A stretch of DNA of 11,729 nt from Smithellaceae bacterium (GTDB taxonomy: Bacteria; Desulfobacterota; Syntrophia; Syntrophales; Smithellaceae). Of the stretch, positions 1 to 7,600 are shown piece by piece (the stretch's first letter is position 1; each line of letters opens with the position of its first letter). Where the stretch lies: contig JAQVQT010000046.1 in assembly GCA_028701435.1 (NCBI GenBank), positions 1 to 11,729 on the forward strand, written 5' to 3'. The notes below the pieces were generated by a model that saw nothing but the letters and a program-made list of their open reading frames with translations, ran no database searches and was not told the DNA's origin. The position numbers and the translations under genes were made by a program.

Positions 1-574
1 TTACATCTGATGGGACAGAAGAAGGTCTGACATGTTTTTCTCGTTCGCTGGTTGTGCTCTCGACTGCGGATTGCGCTGTCTTTGCCGGGCCATTCTTAAA
101 GGTGTCCTGAGCTTTTGCGGCTTCCTGTTTAATTTGAACGGGCCTTAATATAGCCTGACAACGTTTGTAGAGATAACCGACCATAAATGCATTGGATTTT
201 TGATGACACACTGACAGAGCATATTCCAGATCGGCGCCTTTATTAATCAACAAGTTTATTATTTCGGAATTGTCCCTTACGGCGGCAACTGTCAACGGCG
301 GGTCATAGCCATCAATCACGATAGCTGGTTGATTCACATCTGCTCCCCGCTCTATCAGCAGTTTTGCCGTGCTGCTATGGCGGTACCATATTGCTGTGAT
401 GAGTGGTGTTCTGCCTTCTTCCTTGAGACTTGCATTAGCTCCGCTATCGAGCAGTGCTTTGACTTCCTGGTCATTACCTTTCTGGGCCGCAGTCAATAAA
501 GGCCCTGCACATCCTGTAATGGTTATCAAGGCGACGAGAATCACTGCCAAGATATTTTTTGATCCTTTCTGCAT
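1..574 (-). CDS. Ankyrin-repeat lipoprotein, partial (C-terminus outside window)
   Basis: An open frame of 191 codons starts at the ATG at 574-572 and is still open at the left edge. The N-terminus is a lipoprotein signal: Lys3 and Lys6, a hydrophobic stretch at about 8-20, and a lipobox I-T-G-C with the lipidated Cys at residue 22. Residue +2 is Ala rather than Asp, so outer-membrane sorting is the default expectation. About three ankyrin-type repeats follow (about 25-50, 55-83, 92-117), with the typical G-A-D/N-x turns and a TPL motif. Residues from about 145 look polar, low-complexity and disordered. Ankyrin repeats bind other proteins; the partner is unknown. GGAG at 586-583 sits 8 nt before the ATG. 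The gene uses six ATA codons plus TTA and TCA codons that are rare or absent in moaA, smc and ftsY, which suggests different ancestry. The family call is secure; the function is unknown. Confidence 0.85.
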   Translation of the reverse strand, partial: MQKGSKNILAVILVALITITGCAGPLLTAAQKGNDQEVKALLDSGANASLKEEGRTPLITAIWYRHSSTAKLLIERGADVNQPAIVIDGYDPPLTVAAVRDNSEIINLLINKGADLEYALSVCHQKSNAFMVGYLYKRCQAILRPVQIKQEAAKAQDTFKNGPAKTAQSAVESTTSEREKHVRPSSVPSDV

Positions 575-602
575 ACGGTTTTCTCCAACCCTGTGCCGAT
601 GA

Positions 603-716
603 ACAAAAAACCCCGCACTCTTTGTAAGAGACGGGGTATTAGTCATCCGGTCATGGCACCCTCCGAAATGAGGGTTTCAATAAATGGTTAACCAGTTGCC
701 GATCTACAGCACCTTG
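603..716 (-). ncRNA. Structured leader RNA or small RNA upstream of the lipoprotein gene
   Basis: The RNA predicted from the promoter at 751-723 starts near 716 and reaches the terminator at 637-605, about 110 nt in all. Besides the terminator it contains a 10-nt palindrome TGGTTAACCA (694-685) and a hairpin pairing ACCCTC (675-670) with GAGGGT (663-658) around a 6-nt loop. GGGT in the 3' arm of that hairpin could instead pair with the ACCC at the base of the terminator, giving a possible antiterminator. I do not recognise the family. It could be an attenuating riboswitch-like leader or an independent sRNA. Everything beyond the visible hairpins is inference. Confidence 0.45.
605..637 (-). 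terminator. Intrinsic terminator in the lipoprotein leader
   Basis: Read leftward, the hairpin pairs ACCCCG (637-632) with CGGGGT (615-610) and CTCTT (630-626) with AAGAG (622-618). It has a small internal asymmetry (T opposite TG) and an ACA loop, and is followed by a T run at 610-605. This is a textbook rho-independent terminator for leftward transcription. It lies only about 30 nt upstream of the lipoprotein ATG at 574 and downstream of that gene's apparent promoter, so it would stop transcripts before the gene unless it is relieved. Confidence 0.85.
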
Positions 717-722
717 TGAAGT

Positions 723-751
723 ATTCTATGCCTATCCTATTAATAAATCAA
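723..751 (-). promoter_or_regulatory. Sigma-70-type promoter for the leader/lipoprotein
   Basis: Reading leftward there is a -35 TTGATT (751-746), a 17-nt spacer and a -10 TAGAAT (728-723). Both boxes are close to consensus with ideal spacing, placing the start near 716. This would transcribe the structured leader and then the lipoprotein gene. Confidence 0.65.
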
Positions 752-816
752 CTGAATACTGATTGAGGGAAAAAGAACGCCGCCGAAAAAGAGATAAATT
801 GTTTCTTTACAGCTAT

Positions 817-850
817 GCGCAAGACTCAAATGCGCCTTTTTGTGTTTTTT
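817..850 (+). terminator. Intrinsic terminator oriented rightward, no gene assigned
   Basis: GCGCA (817-821) and TGCGC (831-835) form a 5-bp GC-rich stem around a 9-nt loop, followed by a T-rich tract at 837-850 interrupted by GTG. The T tract is on the plus strand, so it would stop rightward transcription. The only nearby genes, greA and the lipoprotein, read leftward. Read the other way, the hairpin lacks a T run and is a poor terminator for greA. The stem is short, so confidence is moderate. Confidence 0.5.
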
Positions 851-858
851 GGGGATAA

Positions 859-1329
859 CTATTCGGCCGAAATGTCGATGATCTGAAAATTGCGGGTTCC
901 GCCGGGGGTGTTGACGGTGATTTCGGCGTCGATGCTTTTTCCGACGAGCGCCCTGCCGATGGGCGAGGTGACGGATATTTTATTCCGGCTGATGTCCGAT
1001 TCAAAAGGGCCGACGAGCTGGTATTTGATCTCTTCCCCCTCGCTGTCGGCGATGGTGACAAAGCAGCCGAAAACCACCCGGTCGCTCGGGATGCCTTTCA
1101 GGGCGATGATGTTGCAGGAAGCCAGATTGTTTTCCAGCTCCTGAAGTTTGCCGTGCAGATAGGATTGCCGCTCTTTGGCCGCCGCGTACTCCGCGTTTTC
1201 CGAAAGATCGCCGTGCGCCCGGGCAACTTCAATGTCCCGGATGTTTTCCGGAATGAAAACGTTTTTCACCGTCTCCAGTTCCTTCTTCAATTTGTCAAAA
1301 CCCTCTTTCGTGATCGGCATTTTGTCCAT
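859..1329 (-). CDS. greA: Transcription elongation factor GreA
   Basis: A 156-aa protein, against the usual 157-158 for GreA. GreA enters the secondary channel of RNA polymerase and stimulates cleavage of the backtracked transcript. The N-terminal coiled coil (about 7-75) carries the family signature HGDLSENAEY at 39-48. Asp41 and Glu44 match the acidic tip residues that help hold the catalytic magnesium. The C-terminal FKBP-like domain (about 80-156) includes the S-P-I-G-R-A-L-x-G-K segment. The start is the ATG at 1329, because GGAG lies 6 nt upstream and because it gives family length. The frame stays open further upstream to 1482, but that extension is unlike GreA and would begin ahead of the promoter. 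The gene has its own promoter and reads toward the lipoprotein gene. Confidence 0.96.
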   Translation of the reverse strand: MDKMPITKEGFDKLKKELETVKNVFIPENIRDIEVARAHGDLSENAEYAAAKERQSYLHGKLQELENNLASCNIIALKGIPSDRVVFGCFVTIADSEGEEIKYQLVGPFESDISRNKISVTSPIGRALVGKSIDAEITVNTPGGTRNFQIIDISAE

Positions 1330-1405
1330 GAACGGCTCCGAATGATTTTGCCTTGCGCTGACGCAATCGATGGCTCGATGACAGGCAGGAAACGCATTTG
1401 ATTTT

Positions 1406-1434
1406 TGTTTAGACGAGAAAGAACCCCGTGTCAA
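1406..1434 (-). promoter_or_regulatory. Probable greA promoter
   Basis: On the minus strand a perfect -35 TTGACA (1434-1429) is followed after 17 nt by TAAACA (1411-1406). Start would be near 1399, giving a 5' leader of about 70 nt. That leader contains a small hairpin, TTGCG/CGCAA. The -35 and spacing are strong; the -10 matches only in part. Confidence 0.6.
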
Positions 1435-1633
1435 GAACTTGTTTCGAATAGAGGCGAAGCGGGGGGCGTGCTGAAAATCCATCGGGGCCGATCGTTTGCG
1501 CCCGCGCCGGATGTTTCTCCGGCGGGAATACGCCGCTTCATGAAGTTGTCCGGGCGATGCGAAAGTTGTTTTGTGGCGCGGTTTGTGTTATTGAACGACG
1601 GTCAGAAAAGTAAAGGAGCATTGGTGTGACATC
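1435..1633. other. Divergent spacer between greA and moaA
   Basis: Together with the greA leader this makes about 300 bp without a convincing gene. It contains a perfect 7-bp hairpin CGCCGGA/TCCGGCG (1505-1511 and 1518-1524, 6-nt loop) that could lie in a moaA leader. I see no convincing moaA promoter. A weak candidate is TTGTTT with TTATTG at about 1566-1593. I do not recognise a molybdenum-cofactor riboswitch here. Confidence 0.4.
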
Positions 1634-2626
1634 ATGCTGGACTCATACAACCGGGACATCAATTATCTTCGGATTTCCATCACCGACCGCTGTAACCTGC
1701 GCTGCATATACTGCCGTCCCATGGAAGGGGTTTCGCTGACAGGCCATGACGATATTCTCCGGTACGAGGAGATTCTCCGCGTGGTTTCCCGGGCGGTGAC
1801 CCTGGGATTTGTCAAGGTGCGGCTGACCGGCGGCGAGCCGCTTGTCCGCCGCGGATTTGTTGAATTTGCCGCGGATTTGAAAAAAACTAAAGGCCTTGAG
1901 GACATCAGCCTGACAACCAACGGAATCCTGCTGGAGAAATACGCGGAAGCGATTTTCAAAGCCGGCATCACCCGGATCAACATCAGTCTGGATTCCATGG
2001 ACAAGGACAAGTACGCTCAAATCACGCGGGGCGGGAACCTGGACGACGTGTTTCGCGGGATCGCCGCGGCGGAGAAAGCGGGCTTTTCCCCCATCAAAAT
2101 CAATACCGTGATTGTCAAGGGATTCAACGACAACGAGGTGCTGGATTTTGCGAGATTGGCGCTTACCAAACCTTTTCAGGTTCGTTTTATCGAAATCATG
2201 CCGGTAAGCCCGGTCAACGGCGGACTCACGGCGGATTTTTTGCCGAACCGTGAGCTGCTGGAAACCATCGGCCGTCATTTCCGGCTTACGCCGCTTGCGG
2301 TCAAGAAACATAAAACGGACGGGCCGGCCAGAATCTTTACACTGCCGGACGGCCGGGGAGAAATCGGGTTTATCGACCCGGTCAGCGACCATTTCTGCGC
2401 GACCTGCAACCGCCTGCGCCTGATGGCGGACGGCAAGCTGCGCGCCTGTCTGCTCAAGGACGAGGAAGTCGATATCAAGGCGGCGCTTCGCCAAAACTGC
2501 AGCGACGACGAGCTGGACGCCCTGATCCGCCGCGCGATCCGGCTCAAGCCCGAGAGGCACGATTTGGACTGCACGGACAGACATCTGAAAAAATGCCACC
2601 GGGACATGTCGGACATCGGTGGCTGA
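1634..2626 (+). CDS. moaA: GTP 3',8-cyclase MoaA
   Basis: A 330-aa radical SAM enzyme that, with MoaC, converts GTP to cyclic pyranopterin monophosphate, the first step of molybdopterin (Mo/W cofactor) synthesis. The N-terminal CxxxCxxC is Cys20, Cys24 and Cys27. The SAM-binding GGEP motif is at 66-69 and SLTTNG at 92-97. The second, substrate-binding 4Fe-4S cluster is supplied by Cys255, Cys258 and Cys272 (F-C-x-x-C-N-R-L-R-L). The protein ends in the family's Gly-Gly tail, which is needed for catalysis in studied MoaA proteins. No other Mo-cofactor gene is in the window. The ATG at 1634 gives the normal N-terminus. GGTG at 1623-1626 is 7 nt away; a better-looking GGAG at 1615-1618 is 15 nt away. 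It probably heads an operon with the two genes downstream. Confidence 0.96.
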   Translation: MLDSYNRDINYLRISITDRCNLRCIYCRPMEGVSLTGHDDILRYEEILRVVSRAVTLGFVKVRLTGGEPLVRRGFVEFAADLKKTKGLEDISLTTNGILLEKYAEAIFKAGITRINISLDSMDKDKYAQITRGGNLDDVFRGIAAAEKAGFSPIKINTVIVKGFNDNEVLDFARLALTKPFQVRFIEIMPVSPVNGGLTADFLPNRELLETIGRHFRLTPLAVKKHKTDGPARIFTLPDGRGEIGFIDPVSDHFCATCNRLRLMADGKLRACLLKDEEVDIKAALRQNCSDDELDALIRRAIRLKPERHDLDCTDRHLKKCHRDMSDIGG

Positions 2627-2652
2627 ACCATTTCATAAGGATTGGTGATTCC

Positions 2653-3435
2653 ATGTTTTTCGATCCGCTTCAGGCCGGGACGGCAGAAGACGGGGATCCA
2701 ACCCGCCAGAGCAGTCGCCTGCATTTACGGCAGGAGAAATTGATCCTGGATCTGGTCGCTCCCGTTGCCGGGGAATCCGTGCTGGACGTGGGCTGCGGGA
2801 ATGGGAGCTGTCTGCGCCTGTTCGGTCGGAAAAAATGCCTGCTCACGGGACTGGATGCGTCGCAGGCTGCGCTGGAGGCGGCCCGGAGAAATCTTGGCGC
2901 CTCGTGTGAACTGGTTTTGGGGAATGCCGCCGATATTCCTTTTTCGGACAACGAATTCGACGTGGTGACCTTGACGGGCGGCCTTCTGGGCTCGGCAAAT
3001 CCGCAAAAAGCGCTTGCGGAAGCGGTCCGGGTCAGCCGCAATCGTGTTTTTGTCGGTTTTTTGAACCGGTATTCTTCGGCCGGAACCGGGAAGGCTGTAA
3101 GGAAGTTTTTCGGTTTTCCCGCCGCATCGGATTTCCGTTTTTTTTCCATTGGAGAAATGCAGAACCTGATTCACAAAACCATGTCCGGCGCCGTGATTCA
3201 ATGGGGGTCCGTGATGTGCCTTCCCGGACCGGCGTATGCCCTGTTGTCGTCCCTGGAAGACCTTTTCCCGATGAGAAAAAATCCGCTGGGAGCATTTGTC
3301 GGGATGGTTTTTGCCGTCAACTATACGTATCGAACCGTTCAGCACCCCGTGGTCCATTCTTTCAAGCTGAAAGCAAGAGAGAGGGCTGCCGCTCCGGAAG
3401 CCGTTCGGGACATGCTGCGGGAGGGAAAACCATGA
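2653..3435 (+). CDS. Class I SAM-dependent methyltransferase
   Basis: A 260-aa protein with a Rossmann-type methyltransferase domain. Motif I is V-L-D-V-G-C-G-N-G at 43-51. The acidic residue at the end of beta2 is Asp68 (G-L-D-A-S). N-A-A-D-I-P-F at 91-97 and the E-F-D-V-V strand at 101-105 complete the SAM pocket, as in the Methyltransf_11/UbiE-like group. The roughly 120 C-terminal residues do not point to a substrate, so it may act on a small molecule, lipid or protein. The start at 2653 follows the moaA stop by 26 nt, with AAGGA at 2637-2641 and GGTGA at 2644-2648. An in-frame ATG at 2593 would overlap moaA and add 20 residues without family similarity. The stop overlaps the amrS start (ATGA), so the two are probably translationally coupled. 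Domain call secure, substrate unknown. Confidence 0.85.
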   Translation: MFFDPLQAGTAEDGDPTRQSSRLHLRQEKLILDLVAPVAGESVLDVGCGNGSCLRLFGRKKCLLTGLDASQAALEAARRNLGASCELVLGNAADIPFSDNEFDVVTLTGGLLGSANPQKALAEAVRVSRNRVFVGFLNRYSSAGTGKAVRKFFGFPAASDFRFFSIGEMQNLIHKTMSGAVIQWGSVMCLPGPAYALLSSLEDLFPMRKNPLGAFVGMVFAVNYTYRTVQHPVVHSFKLKARERAAAPEAVRDMLREGKP

Positions 3436-4442
3436 TCCGCGAGGCGCTGCTTTACGAAAAGCTGCCCGAATCCCGGGTGCTCTGCGGGTTGTGCGCCCAC
3501 CGGTGCAATATTCAGCCCAACCGGCGCGGTCTGTGCGGCGTGCGGGAAAACCGGGACGGTGTTTTGTATTCCCTGGTTTTCGGAACGCTGATTGCCGAGC
3601 ATGTGGATCCGATTGAAAAGAAGCCTTTTTTTCATGTGCATCCCGGCTCACGGTCGTATTCCGTGGCCACCGCCGGCTGCAATTTTACCTGCGTCTTCTG
3701 CCAGAACCATGAAATTTCCCAGATGCCCCGCTCCACGCTGATGATCATGGGGGAAGAAGTGCCGCCCGCGATGATTGTCCAACAGGCCAGGGAAAATAAT
3801 TGCCAAACCATTGCCTACACGTACACGGAGCCGACGGTTTATCTGGAAACCGCTCTGGAGACCGCGAAGATCGCCTGCCGGGAAGGCCTGAAAAACCTGT
3901 TCGTCACGAATGGGTTCATGACGTCCGAAGCCCTGGATTTGATGTCGCCCTATCTGGCCGCCGCCAATGTGGATTTGAAGTCCTTTCGGGACGAATTTTA
4001 TAAAAAGCAGTGCGGCGCGAGGCTCACTCCCGTTTTGGAAAGCCTCAAAAAAATGAAAGACCTCGGGATCTGGCTGGAAATTACCACGCTTTTAATTCCC
4101 GGATTGAACGATTCCGATGAAGAACTGACGGAGATTGCCTTCTTCATTCGGGAACTGGGCCCGGAAACTCCCTGGCATATCAGCAGGTTCCATCCGCAGT
4201 TCAAGATGCTGGATGTCGCTCCCACCTCCGTTTCTTCCCTCAGGCGCGCCTGCGTGATCGGGAAAGAAGCCGGATTGCATCATGTTTACAGCGGCAATGT
4301 GCCGGGCGACGAGGGTGAAAACACCTACTGTTCGAACTGCCAAAAATTGTTGATCAGGCGTTATGGCTTCAGAATCATTGATCATTTTCTGTCAGGGTCC
4401 CGGTGTTCTTCCTGCGGTCAAAAGCTGGAAGGTCTTTTTTGA
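3432..4442 (+). CDS. amrS: AmmeMemoRadiSam system radical SAM enzyme
   Basis: A 336-aa protein of the family related to pyruvate formate-lyase activases. The radical SAM cluster motif is C-N-F-T-C-V-F-C (Cys83, Cys87, Cys90). It is preceded by an N-terminal Cys-rich segment (Cys18, Cys21, Cys25, Cys35) with the characteristic GLCGVREN. The C-terminus carries two further CxxC pairs (Cys300/303 and Cys325/328), likely for metal or a cluster. This whole layout is typical of AmrS. The family commonly occurs with AMMECR1 and Memo proteins, neither of which is in this window, and its reaction is not established. The start ATG at 3432 has GGAGG at 3420-3424, 7 nt upstream, and overlaps the methyltransferase stop. 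I am confident of the family but not of any substrate. Confidence 0.9.
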   Translation: MIREALLYEKLPESRVLCGLCAHRCNIQPNRRGLCGVRENRDGVLYSLVFGTLIAEHVDPIEKKPFFHVHPGSRSYSVATAGCNFTCVFCQNHEISQMPRSTLMIMGEEVPPAMIVQQARENNCQTIAYTYTEPTVYLETALETAKIACREGLKNLFVTNGFMTSEALDLMSPYLAAANVDLKSFRDEFYKKQCGARLTPVLESLKKMKDLGIWLEITTLLIPGLNDSDEELTEIAFFIRELGPETPWHISRFHPQFKMLDVAPTSVSSLRRACVIGKEAGLHHVYSGNVPGDEGENTYCSNCQKLLIRRYGFRIIDHFLSGSRCSSCGQKLEGLF

Positions 4443-4557
4443 ACCAGCCACAGAAAATGACAACCTTTTCATTCCACCCCATGAATACCGTTTCCGGGTC
4501 AAAGCACTATATATTGTGGTGTGGTTTTTTCGGGAATACATTTTGTTGTATTTTCGC

Positions 4558-4586
4558 TTTACAAAGAAACATTCTTTTGTTAGGCT
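4558..4586 (+). promoter_or_regulatory. Possible smc promoter in the 182-bp AT-rich gap
   Basis: The gap 4443-4624 between amrS and smc is clearly more AT-rich than the genes around it and has no obvious terminator. The best promoter candidate is TTTACA (4558-4563), a 17-nt spacer and TAGGCT (4581-4586). An imperfect inverted repeat, ACAAAGAA/TTCTTTTGT, fills the spacer and could be an operator or chance. The -10 match is weak. Confidence 0.35.
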
Positions 4587-4624
4587 TTTCCAAAATTTAC
4601 CACTATTTCAATTAAAGATGATTT

Positions 4625-7600
4625 ATGAAACTTAAACGTCTGGAAATAATCGGTTTCAAATCTTTCCGCGAGAAGGTTGTGATTGACTTTTCCCAGGGCG
4701 TCAATGCGGTTGTCGGGCCCAACGGCTGCGGAAAATCAAATGTTGTCGACGCGATTCGCTGGGTGATGGGCGAACAGCGGGTCAAAGCGCTGCGCGGCAA
4801 GAAGATGGACGACGTGATTTTCAACGGCAGCGAGGACGCAGCCCCCGTGAGCATGGCGGAAGTCGTGATGACGCTGTCGAGCGACGGATCGTCCTTTCCC
4901 GGCGTTTACGGCGAACTGACGGAAGTGTCCATTTCGCGTAAAACCATCCTCGACGGCGAGAGTGAGTATTGCATCAACCGCGTGCCCTGCCGCCTGCTGG
5001 ACGTAAAAGAGTTCTTCATGGGTACGGGTGTCGGCGCCCGAACCTATTCCCTGGTGGAGCAGGGGGCCGTGTCCAATCTGGTGGAAGCCAAACCCGAAGA
5101 CCGCCGTCTCTTCATCGAAGACGCAGCCGGCGTGTCCAAGTACAAAAGCCGCAAAGATGCCGCCGTTCGCAAGATGGAGGCCACCAAACAGAACATTTTG
5201 CGCCTGAACGACATTCACAAGGAAGTCAAGTCCCAGCTCGGTGCCATTACCCGCCAGGCGAAAAAAGCAGAGCAGTACAAAGCGGTAAAGCAGCGAATGA
5301 AAGAGACGGAACTGGCGTTGTCCCGGCAGGGCTATGCCAAAATGGCCGGGAAGAACGCCGCGCTGCAGGATGAGCGGACGCGAATTTCCGAACAGGCGGA
5401 CGCCGTCAGTGCGCAAATGGAGGCTAGGGAATCCTCCCTGCAGGAAATGAAGGCGGCTCTGCTGGAAAAAGATGAACAGATCGGCCTTCATCAAACCGAG
5501 CTTTACGAAGCGAAAAATGCCATCAACATCAAGGAAAAGAATGTGGAATTTTCGCGCCGCCGAATGGCGGAAGCCTCGGAGCGCAAAGAGAAAAATCTGA
5601 CCGAGATCGAAGTGATGGGCCGCAAGAGAGAAAGCCTGACGGTCGAGATCGGAAATCTGCAAAAGAAATCCGCCGACGCCCTCAAGCAGATGAACCTTCT
5701 TCAACAGGAGCTGGATGAAGGGGCAAGAGAAGTTCAGGGACTGCTGGAAACCGACCGGGACATCAATGCCCGCCTGGAAGAACATAAAATCCGCTACATC
5801 GACGTCATGCAGGATCTGGCCAAATTCGGGAACGCCGTCGCGGGCCTCAAAAAAAGCATGGAGGATTTTCACAAGCGGGATGAGAGGGAAGTCCGGGAGA
5901 TCGACGAGGACAAAAACCGGCTTGCCGAATTGACGAAAAAAATGCGGGAGCTTGCCGGAGGCCTGGCAGCGGAAGAAGAGGAAATCGCGCGGATCGCAAA
6001 AGAGAAAGAAGCGGCCGCCGACGCGCTGGAAAAAGCCAAATCGGATCTGCAGGCGGTTGAGGAACGCATCCTCCAGGTCAAGGAAGAGGCGGGCGCCAAA
6101 TCGTCGCGGCGGCAGTCGCTTGAGGAATTTGAGGCCGCCTTCAAATGGTCCAACGAGGGCGTGAAAAAAGTCATTGAAACGCAGGACAGCCCGGACGCGT
6201 TTTACGGGGTCGTGGCCGACCATATCGACGTTCCCCGCGAATACGAATCGGCCGTGGAAGCGGTGCTGGGCGACAAGCTGCAGTACGTCGTGGTGAAGAA
6301 CCAGGAAGAAGGCGTTCGCGCCATCGATTATCTGAAAAGTTACAAGCTGGGCCGGGGCAGCTTCGTGCCGGTGGAGCTGCGCGGCGGCAGCGCCCAGACT
6401 TACAGCGCGGAGCATCTTCAGGAGGCGGAGCCCCTCCTGCACAAAGTGGTTGTCCAGGAGGAATTCAAAAAGATCGCCGACGGCCTGCTGGGCGATGTTC
6501 TGCTGACGCCCTCCATTGAAACCGGCATCAGCCTTTGGAAGAAAAACGGCTTTCGAGGGACCTTCGTGACCCCGGAGGGAGACACGATCAGCCCCAACGG
6601 CGTCCTGACCGGCGGCAGCGGTTCGGCGGTGGAGAAAAGCCTGTTGGCCACCAAACGGGAAATCGCGGAGCTGGAGCGGGAAGTCCGGAAGCTTTCCGGC
6701 GAACTCGAGGGCCGGATGGAGGAAAAGAAGCAACTGGTCTCGTCGATTGACCGCTGGGAAGAAGAGCTTGCCCAATTGAAAAACAGCGCGCACCGGCTGG
6801 AAATGGACGCTCACAGCCGGAAGAAAGACATGGAACGCTTCGACGATGAAACGGAAAGACTGAAGCAGAGAATCGCCGTGCTGGAATTCAACCGCCGGAA
6901 CATTAAATCGGAAGAGGTCCAGGCCCTGCAGAAATTGCAGGAGATCGAGGCGGAGATCCGGACGAAAGAAGCGGCGGAAAAGGAGCTCAACGAAATCATT
7001 TCCGTCTTCAACAGCCGCCGCCAGCAGTCGCGCGCGGCCATTGACGCCGAGGAAAAGCGGCTCACGGAGAAAAAAGTTCTGCTGGCCGCGCTGGCGGAAA
7101 AGAAAGAAGCGGATTTGAGAACGATTGCCCGGCTGCAAAATGATCTGGCGGCCGGGGAAAGCGAAGCTGAGCAAAAGCGCGCGGACGTCGCGTCTTGCGA
7201 ACAGCAGTTGGCCGATCTTTCCGCCGCCGTCGAGGCGGATACGTCGGCGCTGCAGTCGCTTTACCGGAATCTGGCGGCCTGCGAAACGGTTCTGGCCGAA
7301 TTGAAGGAGAAGCGGGCCGCGGATGACGATTGGCTGAAAGGTCAGGAAAACGAAATTCGCGACGTCAAAAAGAAGATGGACGATCTGCGCCGGCAGCAAA
7401 GCGAGCTGGAAATGCAGTGCCGTGAAGGCGAACTGAACTTGGAAAATCTGAAAAACGCGGTCGCGGAGAAGCACCAGGTCGATCTGGCCTCCCTGATGGC
7501 GGATTTTGAGGCGCTCGCGGATGAAAAAATTGCCGAACTCGGCGCCCTGCTGGAAAAGGACAAGCAGACCATCGAAAATTTCGGCGAAGTGAACCTGCTG

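Noticed and set aside
369..602. Small plus-strand frame inside the lipoprotein gene
   Set aside because: It overlaps the well-supported ankyrin lipoprotein signal sequence and repeats, and shows no convincing ribosome site or family features.
603..716. Leader as a class I cyclic di-GMP (GEMM) riboswitch
   Set aside because: The AAACC...GG...CTAA order is faintly similar, but the conserved ACGCAAAGCC-type core and the tetraloop/receptor arrangement are missing. Fluoride, cobalamin and SAM classes also do not fit.
1405..1629. Plus-strand 74-codon frame upstream of moaA
   Set aside because: It starts inside the greA promoter region, has no family features, and probably reflects GC-rich sequence.
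1643..2599. Long minus-strand frame opposite moaA, and similar ones at 2725-3651 and 9190-10146
   Set aside because: They arise from the same codon bias and are in register with intact, recognisable sense genes.
2593..2652. Upstream in-frame start for the methyltransferase
   Set aside because: It overlaps the end of moaA by 34 nt. The ATG at 2653 follows the moaA stop with a plausible ribosome site.
3201..3431. Longer N-terminal extension of amrS
   Set aside because: It lies wholly within the methyltransferase gene. The ATG at 3432 has a strong GGAGG and gives the family N-terminus.
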